From DASRAA01 sp036512955 (GTDB lineage: Bacteria; Acidobacteriota; Terriglobia; Terriglobales; Acidobacteriaceae), in assembly GCA_036512955.1 (NCBI GenBank), contig DATBZX010000353.1, forward strand, positions 1 through 39,282: DNA of 39,282 bases. The letters run 5' to 3'. Positions 1 to 9,300 of this stretch are shown here, piece by piece (position 1 is the stretch's first letter; the number at the start of each line of letters is the position of its first letter). Below the pieces are notes generated by a model. That model was not told the DNA's origin and searched no databases. It saw only the letters and a program-made list of their open reading frames with translations. Both the position numbers and the translations under genes were made by a program.

Positions 1-1
1 A

Positions 2-844
2 GACCTCTCGCCGGAAGTTGTGGCCGGCGTTCCTCCTGATGCATTCAGCGAGACGGGTCAGCGCTGGGGCAATCCGCTTTATAACTGGGAGGCCCTGAAG
101 TCGCGTGGTTATGACTGGTGGATACAGCGTATGCGGTGGGCAGTGGAAACCTGCGACATCGTTCGTCTGGATCACTTTCGTGGATACGAAGCCTGCTGGG
201 AGATCCCGGCAGATGAACCAACGGCTGAGAACGGTCACTGGATCGCCGGCCCCAACGACGAACTCTTCAAGGCCCTCCGCAATGAGCTCGGCGAACTGCC
301 ATTCATCGCCGAAGATCTTGGTTTCATCACCCCCGAGGTTCACGCGCTGCGCAAGAAGCTCGACATCCCCGGCATGAAAGTCATGCAGTTTGGCTTCGGA
401 GATCGCGGAGCACACATTTATCTGCCGCACCTGTTCACAACCGATTCCGTGGTCTATACCGGGACCCACGATAACAACACCACAGTGGGATGGTGGGACA
501 GCGATGCCAACGAAGCTGAAAAGCGATGGGCGATCGAGTATCTCGGAAGAGTCGATGACGGAATACACTGGGCATTCATTCGTGCCGCGTTCGCATCGGT
601 GGCGATTCTTGCCGTGATCCCTGTGCAGGATGTTCTGGGACTTCCGGGCGACGCCCGCATGAATATTCCCAGCAAGCCTGGCGGCAACTGGTCATGGCGT
701 CTCCGCGATGGCGCGTTAACGCCGGAGTTGGCCCATAAGCTGGCAATTCTGACGGAAGTCACCGACCGGGATGGATGCGTGAAAACCCCATCCTCGTCTG
801 CGCATTCGCCAAGCGTGGCGATGGGTGCAGATTTCGCAGCGTGA
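2..844 (+). CDS. malQ: 4-alpha-glucanotransferase MalQ, 3' portion (5' end outside window)
   Basis: Amylomaltase (GH77) transfers alpha-1,4-glucan segments in maltodextrin and glycogen metabolism in the cytoplasm. The reading frame is open to the left edge, so only the C-terminal half is present. Visible family motifs are GVPPDAFS followed by GQRWGNPLYNW, the nucleophile region VRLDHFRG, the acid/base motif FIAEDLG, and the GTHDNN transition-state motif. The frame ends in the usual NWSWR region and then runs about 40 residues further, with a Ser/Ala-rich tail that does not look like the family. An internal GTG at 20 is not the start, because homologous sequence continues upstream of it. Identity is certain; the length and start cannot be judged. 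Confidence 0.95.
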   Translation, partial: DLSPEVVAGVPPDAFSETGQRWGNPLYNWEALKSRGYDWWIQRMRWAVETCDIVRLDHFRGYEACWEIPADEPTAENGHWIAGPNDELFKALRNELGELPFIAEDLGFITPEVHALRKKLDIPGMKVMQFGFGDRGAHIYLPHLFTTDSVVYTGTHDNNTTVGWWDSDANEAEKRWAIEYLGRVDDGIHWAFIRAAFASVAILAVIPVQDVLGLPGDARMNIPSKPGGNWSWRLRDGALTPELAHKLAILTEVTDRDGCVKTPSSSAHSPSVAMGADFAA

Positions 845-934
845 TGCGCAAACGCATGACGGCTTCTTTACTTAATTGCCAGTGGCGCAGAGAATGAGTT
901 GGCAGGTTCCAACGAATTGCACGAAATCCAGCCG

Positions 935-1017
935 CAGGGCGGAACAATATTAGCCCAAGGCGTAAGCCCTGGGTAAGGTGGCGAGAAATGACGAGTCCCG
1001 TAGGGACGGCATATGTC
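935..1017. repeat. REP-like palindromic interspersed repeat
   Basis: This intergenic stretch contains two adjacent hairpins. CCCAAGGC/GCCCTGGG with a GTAA loop (954-973) has one mismatch, and GTCCC-GTA-GGGAC (995-1007) is perfect. The flanking text 'gtaagccctgggtaag' and 'agtcccgtagggacggcat' matches, from memory, a family of dispersed repeats common in soil Acidobacteria genomes. No second copy of exactly this module lies in the window, but related palindromic DNA interrupts dnaE2 near 7.2-7.36 kb. Confidence 0.5.
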
Positions 1018-1067
1018 CCCACAGAGACTCTTGAGGCGATCTTCTTTTTCGATCTGAAAGGACTCTT

Positions 1068-1253
1068 ATGGGTGCCAGTGGTGAACTGATCCGCATGATG
1101 AATTACATTGACGACATCGCGGCGACGCTGCGGCGCGTCAGCGGGAGCTTGTATCTTCTTTCCGACGAGGAAAAGAAGCGCCTGGGCGACTACATGCGCA
1201 AGTCCGATCCCAATTTCGTCTCCGTCCTCGCGGAGTTGGAACCCAAGGCTTAG
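1068..1253 (+). CDS. Small hypothetical protein, 61 aa
   Basis: I do not recognise a family. The frame starts at ATG with a good Shine-Dalgarno (GAAAGGAC) about 6 nt upstream and ends just 4 nt before the start of the dehydrogenase gene, so the two are probably co-transcribed. The protein is charged and probably helical, with a central SLYLLSDEEKKRLGDYM segment, no signal peptide and no membrane helix. A longer frame overlaps it in another phase, but that belongs to the downstream gene extended upstream without a ribosome site. The spacing and ribosome site are the main support that it is real. Confidence 0.55.
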   Translation: MGASGELIRMMNYIDDIAATLRRVSGSLYLLSDEEKKRLGDYMRKSDPNFVSVLAELEPKA

Positions 1254-1257
1254 CTGG

Positions 1258-2172
1258 ATGGCGGAAATACGCACCATCGCCGTCATCGGCGCCGGAATCA
1301 TGGGGCGCGGGATTGCCCACGCTGCTGCTTTGGGCGGATACCGCACCATCCTCGAAGACATCCTGCCGACAACACTGCGGAAGGCCGAGACGGAAATTCG
1401 TGCCAACCTCGACAAGGCAGTTGAACTCGGGAAGGTGACGCCGGACGAGGCCGCACAGGCGTACAAACGTCTGGAGTACGCATCTTCCGTGGAGCAGGCC
1501 GCGAGGGAAGCGGACCTGGTAATCGAGGCCGTGCCCGAGGAGATGGAGTCCAAGCTGGAGATCTTCACTCTGCTGGACAAAGTCTGCCGGCCCACCACCA
1601 TCATCGCATCCAACACTTCTTCGCTCAGCATCACCGAAATTTCTTCCGTGACCTACCGCGCGCCCAAGTGCGTTGGCATGCACTTCTTCAATCCAGTTCA
1701 CAAGATGAAATTGTTGGAGATCGTGCGCGCCCTCGAAACCGACGACGAGACCCTGGCCGCTGCCGTCGATGTTGGCAAGCACATGGGTAAGGAAGTGGTA
1801 GTGATCAAGGAGTCTCCCGGCTTCATCACCAGCCGCATTAATGCGCTGATCGGTAACGAAGCGTTTTACATGTTGCAGGAAGGCGTCGCCTCCGCGGAAG
1901 ACATCGATAAGGCGATCAAACTTGGCCTCAATCATCCCATGGGTCCCTTTGAAATGGTGGACCTTGTGGGACTGGATACCCGCCTTCACATCCTCGAATA
2001 TCTCCACAAAACTCTCGGCGAAAAATTCCGCCCTGCGCCACTGCTAGTGCAGTACGTCAAGGCCGGACGCCTGGGCCGCAAAGCCGGACGCGGCGTCTAT
2101 GCCTATCCCGGCCAGGAGCCGGGACGTGGCGACGGTCAGGAGGGTACCCCCCCTCCCCCCTCGAATCGTTAG
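1258..2172 (+). CDS. 3-hydroxybutyryl-CoA / 3-hydroxyacyl-CoA dehydrogenase
   Basis: This NAD-dependent enzyme oxidises (S)-3-hydroxyacyl-CoA to 3-ketoacyl-CoA in beta-oxidation or butyrate-type metabolism, or acts in the reverse direction. The N-terminal Rossmann motif GAGIMGRG lies at residues 11-18. The substrate/catalytic elements SNTSSLSI (from about residue 118), GMHFFNPV with catalytic His near 142, and the partner Glu near 154 are all present. So is the C-terminal dimerisation domain, with DLVGLD and a GRKAGRGVY ending. At 304 aa it is about 20 residues longer than typical Hbd (around 280), because of a Gly/Pro-rich tail. The start was chosen at the ATG that opens the Rossmann fold; an in-frame upstream start would add 50 non-homologous residues and overlap the small gene before it. 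It stands alone, with no thiolase or crotonase nearby. Confidence 0.92.
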   Translation: MAEIRTIAVIGAGIMGRGIAHAAALGGYRTILEDILPTTLRKAETEIRANLDKAVELGKVTPDEAAQAYKRLEYASSVEQAAREADLVIEAVPEEMESKLEIFTLLDKVCRPTTIIASNTSSLSITEISSVTYRAPKCVGMHFFNPVHKMKLLEIVRALETDDETLAAAVDVGKHMGKEVVVIKESPGFITSRINALIGNEAFYMLQEGVASAEDIDKAIKLGLNHPMGPFEMVDLVGLDTRLHILEYLHKTLGEKFRPAPLLVQYVKAGRLGRKAGRGVYAYPGQEPGRGDGQEGTPPPPSNR

Positions 2173-2514
2173 AATCAGCGACTTACGGATGGTTTTGCGC
2201 GTAAAATACTGAGCCCGTGTGACTTACGGGTAAAATCTTCTATTCAAAGGACTTATGCCGCTCTGTCGAGACTCTGCGGTCGGCGCTGCCGTCGGCAGGC
2301 TGCTGGAAGTTTTCAAAGAGCCGTGAGTGGCCGCGGCTTGGGTGCACGGATCCGGGTAACGGCAGATCTCCCTTACCTCACAGTCTTTCATTACAGGACA
2401 GTAGATGAGGTGCGAAAGGACGCAGGTCACGTCGTCTTGTGATGAGGATGGGGACTGGCGGAGCAGGTTAGGGAATTGTGAAGCGTAATAACACAACGGT
2501 GCCGTCTCGATGAA
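2173..2514. other. Intergenic, no supported gene
   Basis: This is the gap between the dehydrogenase and the convergent kinase gene. A 23-codon plus-strand frame at 2254 has an AAAGGA-like site but no recognisable content. A 90-codon minus-strand frame (2224-2496) is Cys-rich but lacks a good start. The string GACTTACGG occurs twice (about 2179 and 2220) and again near 5643 at the other end of the kinase gene; I could not assign a meaning. No clear terminator was found. Confidence 0.4.
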
Positions 2515-5500
2515 TCAGGTGCGCCGTCGGAAAAGGCGAGCCCAAAGTCCGGATTTCGGCGCCGACGTCAACTGGAGAAGGTCGGCACGCATATCCGCTG
2601 CGTGTTGATAGCGCAGTGCACGATCTTTCTCGAGTGCCTTGCGAACGATGTCCACTAACTTGTGAGGTACTTGAGGATTGAGACCGCTCACAGGTTCAGG
2701 CTGGCGGTTCAGGATTGCACTGACGACTTCTTCAAGAGACGCCCCATGGAAGGCGCGCTTGCCAGTGATCATCTCGTAGAGAACAGCTCCGAAAGAGAAA
2801 ATGTCGGACCTGTGGTCAACCGATTGTCCCCCAAGCTGCTCAGGCGACATATAGGCAAGGCTACCCACGAGATCCGTCACGGCAATCTCTGCGGAGTCAT
2901 CAGCCGCTCCACGTCCAATATTCTCCAGGCCGAAATCTATCTTGGCATGCCCGCTGTCGGTCACATAGATATTCGCTGGGTTGATGTCGCGATGAATGAT
3001 GCCCTTGCTGTGTGCCGCGCCCAGCCCATCTGCAATTTCAATTGCAAGTGAAACCACCTTCCCGATGTCCATCGCGCGCCCTCCGATCATCTGGTCCAGT
3101 GGCGACCCCTCAAGGAACTCCATCGCGATGAACGCCCAGCCCTCTTCCACTCCTACGTCATAAACGGCTTGAATGTTGGGATGGCTTAGAGCGAAGATGC
3201 CTTTGGCTTCCCGCAGAAATTGGGCCACCCCAGCCTCATGACGCAGCATGTCCGCCCGAAATAACTTGAGCGCGACAGTACGGCCTAGTCTGGGATCCTC
3301 GGCTTTGTAGACGGTCCCCATTCCGCCTTGGCGTATTTCTTCTAGCAGACGGTAGCCGGAAATGCTCTCTCGCTCGCCAACGCCCACCCGAAGTACTGTC
3401 CCCGCGTATTTCTGGCTAGTTTTTGGCGGTTGGGGCGCCCCCGTCGGCGGACCCGCTGTAGGACCCCGATCCATTCCAGCGGACGGCCGCCCCTCTCCGA
3501 GGGGGGTGTCGACCAATTCGGGACGACTGCCCGAATCTGTTGGGGGCGTCTTAAAAACTCTAGTTGGCGTGTCTGCATCGCGGTCGTCCCCGAATATTTC
3601 AGTGAATTCCTGCGGACCGGCTTTGATTTGGCCAGAAGCTTCTGCCGGCATGTCAGAGGCATGGTCAGTTCCAAAGAATCCGGTGAAATCCCCTGTGTCA
3701 AACTGCGAGGCATTCTTTGCGGTCATAGGGGCCATTTCCAATATTCGGTCCCCAATCCGGGTGACTAGCAAAGTGAGCGGGATCGTGACGACAACCTTCT
3801 CCGGGGTAGTCTCTGCACCGGCAGGCAGCGCGTGGGTCCGAATGGAACGGGAAGCCAACACTTGTTCTTGAATATTGAGCAGCTCAAGATTAATGACAAG
3901 GTCGCCGACGAGGCGCGGGATGATGAAGAACGTGCATGCCGGCGAGTCCCCGCGCGGAGGCACTTTTAGTTTTTTTGTTTGCCTTTGAGGATCAAATCCG
4001 GGAGACTCCAGCCTCAAGGTGATATCCAGCGGCTGGGGCTTTGCTTTTTCATCCAGCGGGAATTCGACGTCAAAGGATCTTTCGCGTACATCTTCCGCAC
4101 TGAGGTGAGGCGCGTCTTCGGTCCGCAGCAACTCACGCAACCCTCCGGTCGACTCGTTCTCTCGGATCATAGCTATTACTTCGATAGAACATCCCAGAGT
4201 GGCTTCCTTCGGAGCTGCAGCCTCGAGGAACCGCGTTTCTTGTTTCGTAATCGGCCATTCCGGCGCAGATACTTTACCCGGCTCGACGGCTTGCTTAACT
4301 CGGAGCAAGGCTGCTCGGAGTTCGGTCGCGCTTTGATATCGCAACTCGCGAGTCTTATCCATTGCTTTTTGGATCACTTCTTCCAGCGTGGGCGGAATCG
4401 ATGGATTTAGCTCATGGATAGGAACTGGCGTCTGTGTAAGAACAGCTTGGCACAGCTCGGAAACGGTCGATCCGTTGAAGGCAGGTCTCCCGGTCGCCAT
4501 CTCATAGAGGATCACACCGAACGAAAACAGATCGGCGCGAGCGTCAAGATCCTCGCCCCGCACCTGCTCCGGCGCCATATATCCAGCGGTACCAAGGAAG
4601 TCCCTGAGTACGGTAGCGTCGGCGTCCGACGGTCAACTTTCGCTATCTGGTGCAGCAGATACGTCGACCGTCTCGAGCTCGCCTTTACTCACTGCTCCGA
4701 TAAGCTTTGCCAGCCCGAAGTCCAGGATTTTGACCAGCCGGCCATTGGTGACAAAGATGTTGGTTGGCTTGATGTCACGGTGAACGATGCTTTTCTCGTG
4801 CGCCGCTTGCAGCCCGTCCAGGATCTGTACGGCAATGTCGAGCAAATGGTCTGTATCAAACACCGGTTCGAGGCGACTGCGTTGCAGAGCACTGGAGATT
4901 AAGCACTCGCGAAGCGTTTGGCCCTGCAACAACTCCATTACGATGAACGGTTGTCCCGCGTGCTCCTCGATTTGGTAGATGGTGCAGATGTTGGGGTGAT
5001 TGAGCGACGAAGCGGTAATAGCCTCGCGCCGGAAGCGTTCCAGCGCTGTCTGGTTAGTGGCCAACTCCTCAGGCAGGAATTTTAGCGCGACATGTCGGCC
5101 CAGCTTGAGATCCTGGGCCTTATAGACAATACCCATTCCACCACGGCCAATGGTCTCCAAGATGCGATAGTAAGAGACAATCTTCCCCGGGCCCACACCA
5201 TCATTCGGACCGGACACCTCTCCGATCAATCGGTATCCTCTCCCCGTTATTGTCTCGATGTATCTGGGTTCCGTGGCGGAATCGCCGAGGTATTCGCGTA
5301 ACCGGTTTACGGCAGCGTTCAGTCCCCTGTCGAAGTCGCCGTACCCGCTCCCCGGCCATAGGCGTCGCTGGAGTTCTTCCCTGGTTACCAGCTTTCCGGG
5401 CCTCTTAACGAGAAGGGTCAAGACCTCGATTGGTTGACCTGCTAGCTTCAGCCGGACGCCATTCTTACGCAGTTCTCCCGTTTCGACCGACAGCTCGAAC

Positions 5501-5544
5501 GGGCCGAATCGGACTATCTCCGGTGTCTTGCCAGCTTCCGGCAT
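2515..5544 (-). pseudogene. Winged-helix DNA-binding / double Ser-Thr protein kinase, interrupted by in-frame TGA at 4633-4635
   Basis: One gene in a single frame, broken by one stop codon. Before the stop are an OmpR/CadC-type winged helix (about residues 10-105, with VTREELQRRLW and ETITGRGYRLIG) and a PknB-like kinase domain with GRGGMG, VALKF, HRDIKPTN and DFGLAK. The stop falls at codon 304, inside the activation segment. Eighteen sense codons later the same frame continues with GTAGYMAPEQV and the rest of kinase 1. A linker follows, containing two FTxxFG-type motifs (FTGFFG, FTEIFG), then a second kinase domain from about residue 730 with GMGTVYKAE, VALKLF, HRDINPAN and DFGLEN. In kinase 2 the catalytic-loop Lys is replaced by Asn. 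No transmembrane segment is evident. The start was set at the ATG at 5544 because the winged helix begins immediately after it; in-frame upstream codons reach 5802 but overlap the divergent gene. It may be a recent pseudogene, two separate products, readthrough or a sequence error. Confidence 0.8.
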
Positions 5545-5741
5545 AGCACGCCTATGTGTGACGGGAAGTTTATCACTCTTTTGCGAAATGAGAGTCGACA
5601 TTCGATAGCGCACTCCGCTGCTACCTGGCATACATTTCAACGACTTACGGACTGATTCAGAGCTATGTAAATCGAACTTCGCCGTCATTGAGGTAGCAGA
5701 AGGCAGCGCCCAGATTCGGTGGCACCAGAGGGGTGACCACC

Positions 5742-6281
5742 GTGAAAACAAGTGTTCTGATCTCAGTTCTCTTCGCCGCGTGCGCGGCGCAAACCCAAAC
5801 ACTGAAACTCGTCACTGTTCGCTTTCCGCCAAACGGCTCGAGGCCCAACGGCGTGCAGTTCCAGTGCCGGGAAAATTACGACCGGGCAGAGTGCGTGAAA
5901 GATGCCACGGCGCTGCACCAGGCGATGGCGATGTACCCGCTGCAGTTGCTGGGAACGTGGTCGTTTGTGCTGGTTCCAGCCGATGACTGGAGCGCGCTGG
6001 TTCGAGGCCAAGGCGGGGATCCCGTAAGCCCAGCTTTCTCGATGCTTGATCAGCGGCTGACTTTGCTGGATGGCAGCCTGTTCGTCGCGACGGCTGGCCG
6101 CAACAAAGAATTGCTGGAGAAATTTGGGGTGATCGGCCCGCAGCTTGTGAATTTGGCGATTACCCACGAGATGGGGCACGGCATGTGCCAGGAGAAGGAC
6201 GAGCGCCGGGCGGATGACTACGGCAAGGAACTGCGAGAGGGTAAGGTTCCGGATTGCAGCAAGACGCGGGGGCGGTTCTAA
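5742..6281 (+). CDS. Putative secreted zinc-metalloprotease-like protein (HEMGH motif)
   Basis: I recognise no named family. The protein (about 179 aa) begins with a short basic start and a hydrophobic run (SVLISVLFAACAAQ) that looks like a signal peptide, so it is probably exported. Near the C terminus, ITHEMGHG contains the HExxH zinc-binding helix, followed after about ten residues by an Asp/Glu-rich segment (ERRADDYG) that could supply the third ligand, as in minimal metalloprotease folds. Three Cys residues are spread along the chain. Start choice: GTG 5742 has AGAGGGG about 8 nt upstream; GTG 5733 is also possible and adds three residues. It is divergent from the kinase gene, so the two may share a promoter region. 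Proteolytic activity is inferred from one motif only. Confidence 0.65.
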   Translation: MKTSVLISVLFAACAAQTQTLKLVTVRFPPNGSRPNGVQFQCRENYDRAECVKDATALHQAMAMYPLQLLGTWSFVLVPADDWSALVRGQGGDPVSPAFSMLDQRLTLLDGSLFVATAGRNKELLEKFGVIGPQLVNLAITHEMGHGMCQEKDERRADDYGKELREGKVPDCSKTRGRF

Positions 6282-6361
6282 GCGACGGCACATCTTTGTG
6301 AGGCGTATGCCCGAGCACTGAGCTGCCGATGTTTGCGAGATAGAGCAACTCTGGTGCCGCA

Positions 6362-9300
6362 CTAATGGAAATCATGGGACCTGACATCAGCATCGGTGAT
6401 ATCGGTCTGGTTTGTCGCATAGACCTCGCGCAGCGGAGCCACTCGCTCCACCCGCACTGAGATCACGCCGTCCTGGTTCTGCAAGACGCCTTCGAGAAGG
6501 AGAAACTTCTCGGAAGTAACGACGACACGATGCTGTTCCACCATGTCGGGCGTGAGGATCGCGTTGCTGATGCCGGTCTCGTCTTCCAGGCTCAGGAAGA
6601 CAAAACCCTTCGCGGTACCCGGCCGTTGCCGTGCAATCACACATCCTGCCGTTCGCACGTAGCGGCCTTGCGCGACCTGCGTCAATTCCTGCGCAGACAG
6701 CACTCGAGCACGGCGCAATTCATTTCGTCGATAGGCCAGAGGATGCGGGCCAACCGTAAGTCCAGTGCCGTGGAAGTCGGCGACCAGCCGTTCTTCTTTC
6801 GTCATGGGGAAAAGCGGTGAGGAAGTATCGATCTCCGGAATGCTTTCCAGCAGCGGCCCCGCAAACCGCGCAGCCCGTTCCACCTGCCACAAAGCATCGC
6901 GGCGATGCAGGCGTTGTTTCTTGCGAGGCGAATCAAGTTGCGCAGATATATCTTCTGTAGCCACGCAACCAATCGGATTCAGCGCTCCAATCGAGGCCAG
7001 CAGCACCAACTCATTGCGCCGCAATTCGGGAACACGATGGGCAAGATCGGCAATCGATTCAAACGGCCGCTGGCTTCGGGCGTACACAATGGCCTGCGCG
7101 GTCTCTTCACGCAGTCCCTTGGCATAGCGAAATCCCATCCGCAAAGCCAAGCCTGGATGGAGCACGTCGTTAGTCATCTGCAAGGGGTTGATCCGGTTTT
7201 GAAAGGGCACGGCTTCAGCCGTGCCGTAAGGCCCTTTATTGTTGTCATCACGAGGGGGCTTTAGTCCCCGAGGGATCTGCTCTCCTGGCCCTTCGGCGAA
7301 CTCTGGGCAGGCTCGAAAGGCCTGCTCTGCGCGGTACTGGCTATCCCACATTGTGGGACTCGCTTCCGCCTCCAGCGTGCACAGCCATTCCGACCGCGTG
7401 ATGTCCACCGGCTTCACCCGCAAGCCGTGGCGCTGAGCATCTTTCACAATAGTGGCCGGCGAATAGAATCCCATCGGCTGATTGTTGAGCAGCGCCGCCG
7501 TAAAAGCTGCGAGGTAATGGCACTTCAGATAGGCGCTGGCATAGGCGATGAGAGCGAAGCTGGCGGCGTGCGACTCTGGAAATCCATACAGCGCAAACGA
7601 AGTGATGGAGAGAATTATCTCCTCCTGCGCCTCGCGCGAGATGCCGTTGCGCTCCATACCTTCGCGCAGCTTGACCTCGATGTCGCGCATGCGCAATTCA
7701 CTGCGCTTGAAGCCCATCGCGCGACGCAACTCTTCCGCCTGTCCACCCGTGAATCCGGCGGCGATCATGGCCATGCGCAAGAGCTGCTCTTGGAAAAGTG
7801 GTACTCCAAGCGTGCGTTCCAGCACCGGCTCCAGCGAAGGATGCGGATACACCACAGGCTGGCGTCCCTGTCGTCGCAGGAGAAATGGATTGACCATCTT
7901 GCCCACGATCGGGCCCGGACGGATGATGGCCACCTGTACCACAATGTCGTAGAAGCGCATGGGATGCAGCCTTGGCAGGCACGACATCTGCGCCCGGCTC
8001 TCGATCTGAAACATCCCCACCGTGTCCGCCTTCTGCAACGCGCTATAAACCACCGGATCATCCGCAGGCAACAGGGCTAGATCGACATCTTCTTTATAGT
8101 GATCGTGAATCAGCGTGATGCAATCTTTCAGCGCGGCCATCATCCCCAGCCCCAGCAGATCGACCTTGATGATGCCCATATCGGCGCAATCTTCCTTGTC
8201 CCACTGCACCACCACCCGGCCGGGCATGGTGGCAGGCTCGAGCGGCACGATGGAATCCAGTTGCCCCTGGCAGATGACCATGCCTCCCGAGTGTTGCCCC
8301 AGGTGCCGAGGCAGATCTTGCACTGCGAGACAAAGCTCGAAGAACTTGCGAATACGCGGATGCTGCAGATCAAATCCCGCGTCACGAAATTGCCGCGCCA
8401 GCGTGTCGCCCGGGTCCTTGTATTCCCAAGAACTCACCAGGCCAGCCAGGCGGTCCAGCGTTTCTTCATCGAAGCCCAGCACCTTGCCCACCTCGCGCGC
8501 AGCCGATCGGCCCCGATAGGTAATGACATTGGCCGTCATCGCAGCGCCCAGCTTGCCATAGCGCTCATAAACGTACTGAATCACCCGTTCGCGTTGATCA
8601 CCGCTGGGAAGGTCCAGGTCGATATCGGGCCACTCGCCGCGCTCTTCCGACAGGAATCGCTCGAACAGCAACTCCATTCCCACCGGATCGACGGCCGTGA
8701 TTCCCAGCGAATAACAGACGGCGCTGTTAGCAGCAGAGCCGCGTCCCTGCACCAGGATGCCTTGCTCGCGGCAGAAGCGGACAAGGTCCCACACGATCAG
8801 GAAATATCCTTCGAGTTGAAGTCGCTCGATGAGCGTCAGTTCGCGCTCGATCTGCCGCCGTGCCCGCTGCCACAGCTCGCTTTGTCCGGGACGCTGATAG
8901 CGCTCGCGCGCTCCCTCGAAAGTGCGCGCCCTCAAAAACGAACTCATTAGCTCATCCCCGGGAGTGGGGTAGCTGGGGAACTTATAACCAAGATCGTTGA
9001 GCGTGAACCCGAGACGCGACGACAATTCCAGCGTGTTAGCGGTGGCTTCGGGGAGGTCGGCAAACAAACGCAGCATCTCCTGCGGTGTCTTGATATGCCG
9101 CTCGCTGTTGCGCGACAGCAGTCGTCCAGCCGTATCGAGGTTGCGGTGATGGCGGATGCAGGTGAACACATCGAGGATCTCGCGTGCTCCGGGCTTGGCG
9201 TATTGTGCCCCTTGAGTCGCCAGCAATGGCAGCTTCAAACTGCGCGCCAACTCGATCGCTGCCTGGTTCCGCGATTCCTGCGCGCGGTTGTAATGGCGTT

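Noticed and set aside
2224..2496. Cys-rich 90-codon minus-strand frame
   Set aside because: Only a TTG start without a ribosome site, and no recognisable family; could be a remnant but not supportable.
8099..8950. Long plus-strand frame (283 codons) opposite dnaE2
   Set aside because: Lies fully inside the conserved polymerase region on the other strand, with no recognisable domain; a shadow of high-GC coding sequence.
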